Part shown: in pieces, positions 1 to 8,781 of the stretch | How the letters are laid out: each line of letters begins with the position of its first letter | Numbering within the stretch: position 1 is the first letter of the stretch | DNA from: Deltaproteobacteria bacterium | Lineage (GTDB): Bacteria; Desulfobacterota; DSM-4660; Desulfatiglandales; HGW-15 | DNA length: 30,554 nucleotides | Reading direction: 5' to 3' | Assembly (NCBI GenBank): GCA_016926135.1 | Contig: JAFGPH010000115.1 | Span: forward strand, 1-30,554 | Notes under the pieces: generated by a model | The model's database searches: none | What the model was told of the DNA's origin: nothing | Seen by the model: the letters and a program-made list of their open reading frames with translations, nothing else | Made by a program: the position numbers and the translations under genes

Positions 1-1619
1 CGAGGGTGGGTTACGAGAAGTGTGAACTTTACGGCGCCTACGGCGGGGACCGGGTCTTCGAGTCCCTGCCCCTATTCTCGGGCAGGCAGACCCTGGAGGG
101 CATCCACTACGCCTCCAGCCAGGCAGCCCGCTTCATGGCCTTTCTCCAGACCGCCTATTCCAAGGATGTGAAAACGCCCCGCTCCTATGTACTTTCGAGG
201 CTCAACCCCCAGGCCCTGCCTGCCTACTTCGACCTCTACAACATGTCCCAGCTCATCCTCATGACGGACAAGGGAAGGGCGGCCATCGCTACGTCCCCCT
301 GTTTCGAGAAGGAAGCAAGTTTCGGGGACATTGCGATTTACCGCTACAGGGACTGCGACGGACGTTACGTGGACGTGCCAAAAATGCTGCCGATTCTCTT
401 CAGGGGTAAAGACTGGCCTGAGGACTTCGTCCGCTGGTACAAGGCAGGGGACCACCTGGAACAGCTCATGATCCCCGAGGGGTACGTGAAGGATGAGGCG
501 GACCGACGAGTCTTTCACAAGTCGGTCGGCTCCCTTCAGGGTCTTCCCCCGTTGGCCGGGGAGCCCCTGGATCGGAGCGATCTCAGGATTGAGGCCCGTC
601 TCGAACACCTGAGGATCTCTTTCACCACGAACCGAGTTGGGGTCCCGCACCTCGTGAAGGTCTCTTATTACCCCAACTGGAAGGTGAATGGGGCGCGGGG
701 GGTGTACCCGGTGAGTCCCCACCTCATGATGGTGGTGCCCAGGGAGACGGAGGTGGTGCTGAGCTACGGGAGGACATGCTGGGATTGGCTGGGCACAGGG
801 ATCACGTGGGCAACGGTCCTGCTGCTCGCGGCATGGGTGAGCTCATCCGCAATTGCCTCTCTCCTCCGGCTGCCGTCCAGACCCGAAGGCACAAAGGCTT
901 CAAGGCGCGCGGCGCTCTTCCTGCAGGTGCGCAAATCTCTGGGCGGGCTGGGCCATGCCGTCCTCCCGCAGGCTTTGGATCGGGCAGCGGAGAAGGTGAG
1001 GCCCTTCCTGCTGTGGCTTGTGCTGGGAGCGGCCGCTTTCCTGATTGTGGGAGGGGCTGCGGCCCGGAACGAGCCTGTCCGCATCTATGTGAGGGGATAC
1101 GGCGAGTGGAAGACCGGGATGGATTTGCTCCAGGCCAAAAAACCCGCCCTGGCCCGGCCCCGTTTTGAAAAGGCCATCGAGGTCATGGCCCCCCTGGTGG
1201 AGGACCGGGCCGGACACGATCACCAGGACGTGATCCACTGCATGCTATTCACGGCCCAGTGCCGCGAGCAACTGGGGGAATCCGGGTCCGCGGAGAAGAT
1301 CTACCGCACCATCCTGGAGGAATACCCTTACAGCCGCTTCGTGGCAGAGGCCTACGTCAAGATCGGGAGGCTCCGAAGACAGGGGAGAGACCGCCTGCTG
1401 GGGCAGGGCATCGGCCGTCTGAAGGCCGGAGACGAATCCGGCAAGCTCCTGTTGGAAAAATCCCTGGATCTCAGCCGCCAGGCCCTTCACCTTTTCGAAA
1501 CCGCCCTCCGGGAGGACCCCTATTCGGTTTGGGCCGACTACGCCCGGCAGGACATCCGGCAGGAGAAGGAGTGGGCCCGCAGGGTGGAGGGGCAGATGAA
1601 GGGGGGCAGTAAGCAGTAG
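1..1619 (+). CDS. Membrane glycosyltransferase-like protein with TPR tail (C-terminal part, 5' partial)
   Basis: The reading frame is open to the left window edge, so the N-terminus is missing; about 538 residues are visible. Residues 1-255 form a soluble extracytoplasmic-looking region ending in a motif with YYPNW and a run toward LSYGR, which resembles the end of the periplasmic region in YfhO-like or '6-pyruvoyl-tetrahydropterin synthase-related' GT-C membrane proteins. A membrane segment follows at about 261-285 and another at about 333-354. After that come helical repeats resembling TPRs (about 365-530, with the motif ILEEYPYSRF). The last residues (GGSKQ) and the stop codon lie inside a GCAGTA/GTAGG repeat tract, so the C-terminus may have been reshaped by the repeat. 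Probable role: transfer of sugars at the periplasmic face from a lipid carrier. Family placement is inferred from general layout; the catalytic N-terminus is not in view. Confidence 0.6.
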   Translation, partial: RVGYEKCELYGAYGGDRVFESLPLFSGRQTLEGIHYASSQAARFMAFLQTAYSKDVKTPRSYVLSRLNPQALPAYFDLYNMSQLILMTDKGRAAIATSPCFEKEASFGDIAIYRYRDCDGRYVDVPKMLPILFRGKDWPEDFVRWYKAGDHLEQLMIPEGYVKDEADRRVFHKSVGSLQGLPPLAGEPLDRSDLRIEARLEHLRISFTTNRVGVPHLVKVSYYPNWKVNGARGVYPVSPHLMMVVPRETEVVLSYGRTCWDWLGTGITWATVLLLAAWVSSSAIASLLRLPSRPEGTKASRRAALFLQVRKSLGGLGHAVLPQALDRAAEKVRPFLLWLVLGAAAFLIVGGAAARNEPVRIYVRGYGEWKTGMDLLQAKKPALARPRFEKAIEVMAPLVEDRAGHDHQDVIHCMLFTAQCREQLGESGSAEKIYRTILEEYPYSRFVAEAYVKIGRLRRQGRDRLLGQGIGRLKAGDESGKLLLEKSLDLSRQALHLFETALREDPYSVWADYARQDIRQEKEWARRVEGQMKGGSKQ

Positions 1620-1673
1620 GGAGTAGGCAGTAGGCTCCAAGAAGAGGGTGAAACAGGGGGTTAGGGGTTAGGA
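1605..1673. repeat. Degenerate GTAGGCA-type short repeats at a gene end
   Basis: Positions 1605-1634 carry near-tandem units of the form GCAGTA(A/G)G and GAGTAGG, and 1655-1673 carries GGGGTTA-GGGGTTA-GGAG. The first tract includes the stop codon of the upstream gene (1617-1619). Related tracts lie at 5163-5197 and 8761-8851, all at the 3' ends of genes. Confidence 0.7.
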
Positions 1674-1690
1674 GACAGAAGGAAGGGCTT

Positions 1691-2656
1691 TTGAGCTTCG
1701 AAACGGAAACGAATCACGGACACGGGCACGAAAAGCGCGCCGTGCTCCACCCTTTTCCCTCTTATCACTCCGCGCGGAGATCTGTCCCGCAGTCTTGTGC
1801 TGGGGTTCGGCGTTCCGCATACCCATGGCTCTTCGCCTTATGCGTCCTCCTTTCGGCGCTCGCCCCGAGCGATTCGGCGCAGTGCGGCTCCATCAGCCTC
1901 ACGACCCAGGTGACGGTGAGCGTGACCGGGGAGAGGCTTTACGGCTTTGTGAGGGTCAACAACGGGGGCAACGCTCCGGCCCACAGGGTCCGCGTGGACC
2001 TGACCCTGCCGGGTGCACGGATCAGGCCTCCCGGGGAGCACACGCTCGGGGTCTCCCGGTCCGCCGACTTTCCCTTTGAAGCCCGCCTCGAATCGCCCCA
2101 AAAAGGCAGGCACCCTCTCAGCGTGATGGTCCATTTCCAGGACTCCATCGGACACCCCTTCTCCGCCCTCACGGTGACCACCTTCCTGGTTCAGCAGGAG
2201 AAGGCGCCTGACCTTCTCGCCCGTGGGGAACCGCTCGTGATGGCCGACCGGGGCACAGTGCGATTTCAACTCGAAAACACGGGGGCGCTCCCTCGGGCCG
2301 TGAAGGCCTCCCTGCTGCTGCCCTGGGAGTTCCTCCTGGAAAAAAAATTGTGGGAAGACACCATACCCGGGGGTCGCAGGATGGCGGTGGAATCTCGAGC
2401 AGCCAATCTCTCTGCCCTATCGGGGGCCACGTACCCTGTCTTCTGCGTTGTGGAATATGACGAGGAAGAGACCCACCAGACCGTGATCGGCATGACCACC
2501 ATTCATGTGCGTTCCGGGGGCAACTGGTTCAGGAGAACCCGATGGCGCTGGGCCGGGGGGCTGGTGCTCCTTGGATTGTTTTTGGGAGCGGCGGGGACAA
2601 GCCTGGGGAAACGCAGCAGGATCCGAAATGCCAGAAAGTGCATTCGGCTGGGCTGA
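1691..2656 (+). CDS. Secreted or anchored protein with Ig-like modules, unknown function
   Basis: I do not recognise a named family. The frame begins at a TTG and has no nearby ATG; a GTG at 1742 is an alternative, so the start is uncertain. A hydrophobic stretch (about residues 45-62, WLFALCVLLSALAPSDSA) looks like a signal peptide preceded by an unusually long polar N-tail. Two beta-rich modules follow: one (about 70-165) containing VRVNNGGNAPAHRVRVDL, typical of CARDB/NEW3-like Ig folds that discuss 'divergent' versus averaged tails, and a second (about 175-275) containing VRFQLENTGALPRAVKASL. A C-terminal membrane helix (WAGGLVLLGLFLGAAG) precedes a basic tail, so the Ig modules face the periplasm. 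It lies between the GT-like protein and the FecR gene and may be a periplasmic adaptor of the envelope glycan system, but this is context only. Confidence 0.6.
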   Translation: MSFETETNHGHGHEKRAVLHPFPSYHSARRSVPQSCAGVRRSAYPWLFALCVLLSALAPSDSAQCGSISLTTQVTVSVTGERLYGFVRVNNGGNAPAHRVRVDLTLPGARIRPPGEHTLGVSRSADFPFEARLESPQKGRHPLSVMVHFQDSIGHPFSALTVTTFLVQQEKAPDLLARGEPLVMADRGTVRFQLENTGALPRAVKASLLLPWEFLLEKKLWEDTIPGGRRMAVESRAANLSALSGATYPVFCVVEYDEEETHQTVIGMTTIHVRSGGNWFRRTRWRWAGGLVLLGLFLGAAGTSLGKRSRIRNARKCIRLG

Positions 2657-2751
2657 CTTCAAGTGGCGAGACCCAGGAACAAAGCTCCGTTTTCGTCACC
2701 CAGGCGCATTGGCAACACGGACCCTCCGTACCCCGTGGCGCAATATTTGTC

Positions 2752-2780
2752 TTGCAATTTCAGAACATTTCCTATATAAA
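2752..2780 (+). promoter_or_regulatory. Candidate sigma-70 promoter for the FecR/export operon
   Basis: TTGCAA at 2752-2757 and TATAAA at 2775-2780 are separated by 17 bases, inside an AT-rich pocket of an otherwise GC-rich region. It lies 62 bases before the FecR-protein ATG. No other feature is seen in the 185-base gap 2657-2841. Confidence 0.5.
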
Positions 2781-2841
2781 ATTTCTGCTTTTTGTCCGCC
2801 TTTATGACATCATGCTTTTTGCCTGAGTGAAGGAGGAAGTC

Positions 2842-3813
2842 ATGGATCCCAGATGTAGGAAACCCTTAATTCTTCTTGGACTGTCTCTGATGATGCTGCT
2901 CCTTGTGCCCCATGTGGAAGCATCCGCCCCCATGGCCAGGATCACCGCGTACAAGGGAGAGGTTGTCATCCTGAGCGGCACGGAATTCCTGACGGTCAGC
3001 CGGGTAGGTATGCCCCTCAACCAAGGAGATAAGGTGCAGACCAAGCAGGGAGACGCGGAGATCACCTTCACGGACGGCTCCGTGATGAAGATGAGCCCCT
3101 ATACAAGCACCATGGTCGAGGAGAGGGAAGAGGAAAGCGGCTGGTGGCTCTTCAAAAGCAAGCAGGCGGTGCGCCGCATGACCGTGTTTGTGGGCAAGCT
3201 CTGGTTCAAGAGCGGTTCTTCGCCCAGGAAGAACTACCTCCAAACCCCCACCGCCGTCTGCGGTCTGCGCGGTTCCGAGAGCGAAATCGGAACCGACAAT
3301 ATCCAGAATTTTCTGAATTCGATTTCAGGAGATTCAGACACCATCGGTGATTTCGTAAGGGGGGTCTTTCAGAATCCCGGCGTGGACGCTGCCACCAAGA
3401 ACCAGCTTTACAACGCCCTGCTCGCCGCTCAGCAGGCCTATAACCGGGCCCGGCAGACGGGCAATGCCCAGGATCAGGCCCAGGCGGAGCTGAGCGGGCT
3501 GGAGGCCGTCAAGTCCGCGGCCGAACTGCTGCAGAACAACCCGGATCCGAACGTGGCTGACGCGGCAAGACAGGCCCTGGCTGCCACGGAAACCCTCATC
3601 CAGGAGAAACTGAATCAGGTCCCGGGGCTGTCCACGGTGCCTTCACCCACAACCACCGCGCCGCCGCCTACCACGACGGTCAGCGTCACGTTCCCGACAA
3701 GTACCACGACGACTTCGTCGACGACAAGCTCAACGACAACGACGACAACCACGACCACAACTACGACCTCGACAACATCTGAGGCGAGTTCGCCGACGAC
3801 TTCTGGCTCATAG
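2842..3813 (+). CDS. FecR-domain secreted protein with Ser/Thr-rich tail
   Basis: The ATG at 2842 is preceded by AGGAGG and gives 323 residues; an upstream GTG at 2827 has no such site. A signal peptide (about 1-28, hydrophobic core ILLGLSLMMLLLVP) precedes a FecR domain at about 33-150, with the typical pattern of an early GEVVIL strand, DKVQTKQGDAEITFTDGS, and TPTAVCGLRGSE. A helical Ala/Gln-rich region (about 150-255) follows, then Pro/Thr linker and a run of 28 consecutive Ser/Thr residues coded at 3697-3780, ending EASSPTTSGS. FecR-domain proteins of this sort are secreted or periplasmic and often lie beside polysaccharide or adhesin genes; this one is not a sigma regulator because it has no cytoplasmic anti-sigma segment. 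The tail resembles heavily O-glycosylated linkers. It opens the export operon. Confidence 0.8.
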   Translation: MDPRCRKPLILLGLSLMMLLLVPHVEASAPMARITAYKGEVVILSGTEFLTVSRVGMPLNQGDKVQTKQGDAEITFTDGSVMKMSPYTSTMVEEREEESGWWLFKSKQAVRRMTVFVGKLWFKSGSSPRKNYLQTPTAVCGLRGSESEIGTDNIQNFLNSISGDSDTIGDFVRGVFQNPGVDAATKNQLYNALLAAQQAYNRARQTGNAQDQAQAELSGLEAVKSAAELLQNNPDPNVADAARQALAATETLIQEKLNQVPGLSTVPSPTTTAPPPTTTVSVTFPTSTTTTSSTTSSTTTTTTTTTTTTSTTSEASSPTTSGS

Positions 3814-3828
3814 GGTTTATCGTGTTTT

Positions 3829-3862
3829 ACCCCCGCCGCTCTCGAGTCGCACGGGCGGGGGT
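3829..3862 (+). other. GC-rich stem-loop between FecR and beta-barrel genes
   Basis: ACCCCCGCC (3829-3837) pairs perfectly with GGCGGGGGT (3854-3862) around a 16-base loop. No T tract follows, so it is not a standard intrinsic terminator. It may protect the upstream message or cause partial attenuation. Confidence 0.45.
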
Positions 3863-3910
3863 CCGTTGTGGAGTTTACAGCCTTCATACTTCTTGTTAAG
3901 GAGCCGCGTC

Positions 3911-5161
3911 ATGATTAGAAAGCTTCTTCCGTTTGCCCTGTGTTTGAGCCTGATTCTCTTTCTGAGTCTCGCCGTCGATGCCCAGGCCCAACAGGGGGGA
4001 AAGCTCAAGGTGGGCAGGTTGACGATCATCCCTAGCCTGGGCCTTCAAGAGGAGTACAACGACAATATCTATTACGCGAGCGGCATCCCCAACAACCCGA
4101 CGGAACTCGAGGAGTCGGACTGGATCACCCATGTCATGCCCGGGATTCTATTCGATTACACCCTGGACGGCAGGGGATCTGTCTGGCTGGGCTATCAGGG
4201 GGACCTCGCCTATTACAACGACAACGACAACAACGACTGGAAAAACCACAGGGCCTTCTTCGGATTGGACTATCAGGCCCCGTCCGGGCTCATCGTGGGG
4301 ATCGACAACACCTATGTGGATACCTCCGACCCCTTGGGCTCCGACAACCAGTACAAACTGGGCTTACCCCAGACCGACCGCTGGAGTAACGCACTCAGGA
4401 CCAGGCTGGGCTGGAATTTCAGCGACCGTTTCAAGGTGCTGGGATACTACAACTACTACAAGCAGGACTACGATCTGCTGACGGACTACAGCCAGGACTA
4501 CGATTACAATGAGGGGGGCCTCGGTTTGCAGATGAAGGTGATGCCCAAGACCTGGGCCTTCGTGCGATACCTGTACGGCTCCCGCGACTATTACACCCAT
4601 CCGGCCGGCTTCGGGGTGAACGAATCCAATGACGCGGATTTCGAATGGCACCGCGCGGAGGCGGGGCTTACCTGGGACACGGGCGCCAAGTGGCGCGGCG
4701 AGTTGAACCTGGGCTATCAGTGGAAGAGCTACGAGAACGCCTTGGACCCCCGGGGTCTCCTGTATGACGACCGGGATACCTGGGTGGCCGCCACCCAGGT
4801 CAGCTACGAAGCCACCTCCACCACCACCCTCATCTTCAGGCTCGGCCGGGCCGTGCGGGACACGGGAGGGGATTCCAACGAGTATTATGACGACACGGGC
4901 GTCGGGATCGGCCTGACCCAGATCCTGTTCACCAAGTTCACCCTCAACGCGGGCGCGGGGTACAGCAAAAATGAGTATAATCTGCCGCTGGTGAACCCGA
5001 GGGATCAAGACAACTATCTGTTTAACGTCGGCCTCGACTACGCGATCCAGGACTGGCTGACCGCGGGCATCGGGTACGATTATATGCGCAAGGACTCCAA
5101 CTACAACACGGACGAGTACAAGGTCAACCGTTTCATGGTCACCCTGCGGGCGGCTTATTAG
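3911..5161 (+). CDS. Outer-membrane beta-barrel protein (BBP2_2-like)
   Basis: The ATG at 3911 follows AAGGAG with good spacing and yields 416 residues; the frame extends upstream only to a TTG at 3866 that overlaps no ribosome site. Residues 1-25 are a signal peptide ending near DAQAQQ. The rest is made of alternating amphipathic strands rich in Tyr, Trp, Asn and Asp (for example WLGYQGDLAYYNDND and GLDYAIQDWLTAGIGYDYM), with the last strand ending in an aromatic-containing segment (VTLRAAY), as in beta-barrels inserted by BamA. This is the pattern of the putative beta-barrel porin 2 family, whose members commonly sit in exopolysaccharide loci next to Wza-type genes and in PEP-CTERM/exosortase loci. 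It probably provides or assists an outer-membrane path for the glycan or scaffolds the export machinery. No exosortase is present in the window. Confidence 0.8.
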   Translation: MIRKLLPFALCLSLILFLSLAVDAQAQQGGKLKVGRLTIIPSLGLQEEYNDNIYYASGIPNNPTELEESDWITHVMPGILFDYTLDGRGSVWLGYQGDLAYYNDNDNNDWKNHRAFFGLDYQAPSGLIVGIDNTYVDTSDPLGSDNQYKLGLPQTDRWSNALRTRLGWNFSDRFKVLGYYNYYKQDYDLLTDYSQDYDYNEGGLGLQMKVMPKTWAFVRYLYGSRDYYTHPAGFGVNESNDADFEWHRAEAGLTWDTGAKWRGELNLGYQWKSYENALDPRGLLYDDRDTWVAATQVSYEATSTTTLIFRLGRAVRDTGGDSNEYYDDTGVGIGLTQILFTKFTLNAGAGYSKNEYNLPLVNPRDQDNYLFNVGLDYAIQDWLTAGIGYDYMRKDSNYNTDEYKVNRFMVTLRAAY

Positions 5162-5162
5162 A

Positions 5163-5197
5163 AGGCATAAGGTACAGGGTACAAGGTGCAAGGAAGG
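5163..5197. repeat. Degenerate AGGTACA heptamer tract
   Basis: Immediately behind the beta-barrel gene are units AGGCATA, AGGTACA, GGGTACA, AGGTGCA and AGGAAGG in register every seven bases. The rest of the 279-base gap up to 5440 holds one candidate promoter and no gene. Confidence 0.7.
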
Positions 5198-5297
5198 GGT
5201 GTGCAATCGGGCACCCTGACCCAGCACGATTCTCTTTGATTCCTCTGCCGCCCGAAAGGCGTACCTCCACCCCCTGCCGCCCAGGGTGTTCCCTATC

Positions 5298-5326
5298 TTG
5301 ATTTGCGCGACCTTTCCCTGTATCCT
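5298..5326 (+). promoter_or_regulatory. Candidate promoter upstream of the export lipoprotein gene
   Basis: TTGATT (5298-5303) and TATCCT (5321-5326) are spaced by 17 bases, 115 bases before the ATG at 5441. The -10 box is a weak match, so this is tentative. Confidence 0.3.
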
Positions 5327-5440
5327 GCCCCAGTCGATTCACGTGTGACAGAAGCCCGGAAACATTTGGGAGGGGGAAGCAAGGAGTGCGGAGAGACAGG
5401 TCCGCCATGGATAACGGAAAAATGATGAGTGGGTGCAAAT

Positions 5441-6496
5441 ATGAATCCATGTAAAAGATTGTGCGTATTGCTGGCCCTGGTTCTGGTCGCGTTGAGCGGG
5501 GGCTGTGTCACCACCGGATCCGACGTGGTGCAGGTGACCACGGTGCAGGACAGTGCCGGCGCCTCCCTGAAGGCGGAAGATAAGGCCAAACTGGAAGAAA
5601 TGAAGAGGGCGCGCGAGGAATCGGTGGATCCCGGCCTGAGTACCATGCTCCAGGAAACCCCCCGCTTCACCGTGAACGAGTACCTCGCCAAATACCGTAA
5701 AGAAGGGGTGAAGCCGGGACAGGACTACAAGGTGGGCGGGTATGATGTGTTGAACATCACGGTCTATGAGGAAAAGGACCTCTCCCGGGATGCGGTGCGC
5801 GTATCCGCCGACGGCTATATCTCCTTTCCCCTGATAGGAAGGATCCAGGTAGACAACAGGACCACCTCGGAGATCGAAAAGATCATCGCCCGGAAACTGG
5901 CCGAGGGCCGGTTCCTCCGGGAGGCGCATGTCTCGGTCATGGTGACCGAATACAAGAGCAGGCGTTATCTGGTGCTCGGCGCGGTCAAGACGCCGGGCAG
6001 CTTCCCCCTCCAGGCCCAGGAACGGTTGCTGGACGGGCTTTCCAGGGCCGAGGGTGTGGCCACGGACAAGGCCGGGAAGAGCGCCATGATCGTGCGCACC
6101 GAGAACCCCGGCACACCCCGGGAGCGGAAGATCGTGATCAGCGTCGACCTTCAGGGTCTCCTGAAAGGCAGGGACCAGATCTCCAACATCTTCCTCATGG
6201 ACAAGGACATGATTTACATCCCCATGGCCGAGTATTTTTACATCATCGGCCAGGTGAGGAAGCCGGGATCCTTCATGATCCCGGACCGGGAGATCACCCT
6301 CGTGGAGGCCATCAGCATGGCCGAAGGGTTTACCCCCATCGCAGCCCGCAACCGGACCCGGATCATCCGCGTGGAGGGCGGGGTGGAGAAGATCATCCAG
6401 GTGAAGGTGGATGCCATCACCGAGGCGGGCATGAAGATCCAGGACGTGATCATCCAGCCCAACGACGTGATCGTGGTTCCGGAGAGCTTCTTTTGA
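5441..6496 (+). CDS. Polysaccharide export outer-membrane lipoprotein (Wza/OPX family)
   Basis: The ATG at 5441 gives 351 residues with a lipoprotein signal peptide whose lipobox is LSGGC (lipidated Cys22). The Poly_export domain follows from about residue 95 (DYKVGGYDVLNITVYEE) and continues with SADGYISFPLIGRIQV. Two SLBB-type beta-grasp modules follow (motifs VLGAVKTPGSFPL and IIGQVRKPGSFMI). The protein ends NDVIVVPESFF and lacks a long amphipathic C-terminal helix, so whether it spans the outer membrane alone like E. coli Wza is unclear; the beta-barrel protein encoded just upstream could supply the pore. Its stop TGA overlaps the next gene's ATG by one base, showing translational coupling to the kinase with which this family forms a trans-envelope complex. 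Confidence 0.92.
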   Translation: MNPCKRLCVLLALVLVALSGGCVTTGSDVVQVTTVQDSAGASLKAEDKAKLEEMKRAREESVDPGLSTMLQETPRFTVNEYLAKYRKEGVKPGQDYKVGGYDVLNITVYEEKDLSRDAVRVSADGYISFPLIGRIQVDNRTTSEIEKIIARKLAEGRFLREAHVSVMVTEYKSRRYLVLGAVKTPGSFPLQAQERLLDGLSRAEGVATDKAGKSAMIVRTENPGTPRERKIVISVDLQGLLKGRDQISNIFLMDKDMIYIPMAEYFYIIGQVRKPGSFMIPDREITLVEAISMAEGFTPIAARNRTRIIRVEGGVEKIIQVKVDAITEAGMKIQDVIIQPNDVIVVPESFF

Positions 6497-8781
6497 TGGA
6501 AGAACAAAAGGAAGACCAAATAGACCTGCGCGACTACCTCCGGGTGATCCTGAAGCGCAGGTGGACCCTCATCACCGTGTTCGCGGTAACGGTGATGAGC
6601 GTGATCATCCATGCCTTCACGGCCACCCCCATTTACGAGGCGACGACCCGCCTCATCATCGACCGGGAAAACCCCAACGTGGTCTCCATCCAGGAGGTCA
6701 TGGCGGTGGATGCCGCGGGCACGGATTACTACCAGACCCAGTACAAAATCATCGAAAGCCGGGCCGTGGCCCGGGAGGTGATCAAGCGGCTCCACCTGGA
6801 CGAATCGGAGGAATTCCGGCCCAAGCCCAAGAACGACTTTCTCTCCAGCCTGAAACGCTCCGTAGGCGAAACCCTGTCCTTTTGGGCCCTGTCCATCACC
6901 TCCCTCTTGAGCGTCAAAGAGCCTCCGCAGGAAACTCCGGAGGAAGCGCTCGAGGACTCCTCGCTCGTGGGTGCGTTTGTGTCGAGGATCAAGGTGGAAC
7001 CCATCCGCAACAGCCGCCTTGTGGACGTGAGCTTCCAAGCCAAAGACCGGGGCCTGGCTGCCAAGGCGGCGAACGCCCTGGCCAGGGCCTACATCGACAA
7101 AAACCTGGAGACCAAACTCCGAGCGGCCCAGGATGCCGTGAAATGGCTGAACGAGCGCATCGAGGAGGAGCGCAAGAAGGTGGAGAAGGCGGAGCAGTCT
7201 CTTCTCCGCTACAAGGAAAAACACAGCATCATCACCGAGTTCTCCAGCGACGTGGAAAAGGTCACCGCCCAGAAGCTGGCACAGATCAACCAGCAGGTGG
7301 TGGAGGCGGAATCCAGGCGTGTGGAGGCGGAAACCCGCTACCAGCAGGCCACATCCCTCTCTCATTCCCCGGACATGGTGAACTCCATTCCCGAAGTGCT
7401 CAACAACGACCTGATCCGCCAGATCAAGGCCATGGAGGTGGATCTCTACAAGCGCATTTCGGAGCTTTCCGAGAAATACGGGGAAAAGCATCCCCAGATG
7501 GTAGCCATTGACTCGGAACTGAAAACCCTGCAGAAACGCAAGGCCCAGGAGGTGGGGCGCGTCATCAACTCGCTCCGCAGTGAGTACCGGGTGGCCTTGG
7601 CCAAAGAGAACTCGCTCAAGGCGGCCCTGGAGAAACAGAAAAAGGAATCGCTCGACCTCAACCAGAAGGCCATCGAGTACGGCGTGCTCCAGCGTGAGGC
7701 GGAGAGCGCCAAACAGGTGTACGAACTCCTCATCAAACGCTTCAAGGAGACCTCCCTCGCCGAGGAAATGAAGACAGGAAATATCCGGATCATCGACCGC
7801 GCCGAGGTGCCGAAACACCCGGTGAAACCCCGCAAAGGGCTGAACATCCTCCTGGCCGTGCTCGTGGGCCTGGTGGCGGGTACGGGATTGGCTTTCTTTT
7901 TCGAGTATTTGGACAATACCATCAAGCTTCCGGAAGACATCAAGAGACACCTGCAGGTCCCCTACCTGGGCCCGGTACCGGCCTTTGCCATGGACGGGGA
8001 GGGGAGCGATCCGGGCACAGCCAAACCCGAGCTGGTGACGATCCACGCTCCCAAGTCCACGGCCAGTGAGGCTTATCGGGGCATCCGGACCAGCCTTCTC
8101 TTCTCCTCGGCCGAGGCCCAGCCACAGGTGATCCTGGTCAGCAGCGCCGGCCCGCAAGAGGGGAAGACCGTGACCTCCGCCAATCTGGCCGTCACCATGG
8201 CCCAGTCCGGAAACAAGGTGCTTCTGCTCGACTGCGACATGCGCAAGCCGTCCATCCACAGGGTTTGGGCCATTTCGAGGGAGAGAGGCCTCTCCAACCT
8301 GCTGGTGGGAAGCAACGAACTCAAGGACGCGCTGATCCCCTCGGGGGTCCCCAACCTGGACATCATTCCGTGCGGTCCGGTGCCTCCGAATCCATCCGAG
8401 CTTCTGGGTTCCGGTCGCATGCAGCGCCTTCTGGCGGCCCTGCGAAAGAACTACAGCCACATCCTGATCGACTCCCCGCCCGTGACGGCCGTGACGGACG
8501 CTGCGATCCTGGCCAAGATGGCAGACGCCATATTGCTGGTGGTCCGGGCCGGCGACACCCCCAGGGAAATCGTGAAGAACGGTCTTACCCAGTTCCGCAA
8601 CGTGAATGCCCACGTGCTCGGCGTGATCCTGAACGGTGTGGACATGGGCAGGGACGGCTATTACTACTATCAGTACTACTATTATTATTACGGCGAAGAG
8701 GGCGAGAAGAAGCGAAAGGCCCGTTCCGGAAAGCGGAAAAGCGGGGGGACAGAAAAGTATGCAGTAGGCAGTATGGAGTAG
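6496..8781 (+). CDS. Polysaccharide co-polymerase / tyrosine autokinase (Wzc family)
   Basis: The start is the ATG at 6496 overlapping the previous stop; 761 residues. The order is: N-terminal Wzz domain with a first membrane helix (about 20-40, TLITVFAVTVMSVIIHAF), long periplasmic coiled-coil region (about 200-430), second membrane helix (about 449-470), then a cytoplasmic BY-kinase domain. Walker A is GPQEGKT at 552-558, Walker A' VLLLDCDMRKP with Asp579 and Asp581, and Walker B ILIDSPP with Asp659. A tyrosine cluster, ten Tyr in eleven residues at 722-732, is the autophosphorylation site expected of the family. It works at the inner membrane to control chain length and export with the Wza-type lipoprotein; the PHP phosphatase encoded next should reset it. 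Odd: a basic 29-residue tail follows the Tyr cluster, and its last residues are coded by a repeat (see findings). Confidence 0.95.
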   Translation: MEEQKEDQIDLRDYLRVILKRRWTLITVFAVTVMSVIIHAFTATPIYEATTRLIIDRENPNVVSIQEVMAVDAAGTDYYQTQYKIIESRAVAREVIKRLHLDESEEFRPKPKNDFLSSLKRSVGETLSFWALSITSLLSVKEPPQETPEEALEDSSLVGAFVSRIKVEPIRNSRLVDVSFQAKDRGLAAKAANALARAYIDKNLETKLRAAQDAVKWLNERIEEERKKVEKAEQSLLRYKEKHSIITEFSSDVEKVTAQKLAQINQQVVEAESRRVEAETRYQQATSLSHSPDMVNSIPEVLNNDLIRQIKAMEVDLYKRISELSEKYGEKHPQMVAIDSELKTLQKRKAQEVGRVINSLRSEYRVALAKENSLKAALEKQKKESLDLNQKAIEYGVLQREAESAKQVYELLIKRFKETSLAEEMKTGNIRIIDRAEVPKHPVKPRKGLNILLAVLVGLVAGTGLAFFFEYLDNTIKLPEDIKRHLQVPYLGPVPAFAMDGEGSDPGTAKPELVTIHAPKSTASEAYRGIRTSLLFSSAEAQPQVILVSSAGPQEGKTVTSANLAVTMAQSGNKVLLLDCDMRKPSIHRVWAISRERGLSNLLVGSNELKDALIPSGVPNLDIIPCGPVPPNPSELLGSGRMQRLLAALRKNYSHILIDSPPVTAVTDAAILAKMADAILLVVRAGDTPREIVKNGLTQFRNVNAHVLGVILNGVDMGRDGYYYYQYYYYYYGEEGEKKRKARSGKRKSGGTEKYAVGSME

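Noticed and set aside
1605..1673. CRISPR array
   Set aside because: The units are seven-base degenerate repeats without spacers.
2736..2756. Sigma-54 promoter (TGGCGC ... TTGCA) before the FecR gene
   Set aside because: The GG and GC elements are 16 bases apart instead of 11, so the spacing is wrong; the sigma-70 boxes overlap it and fit better.
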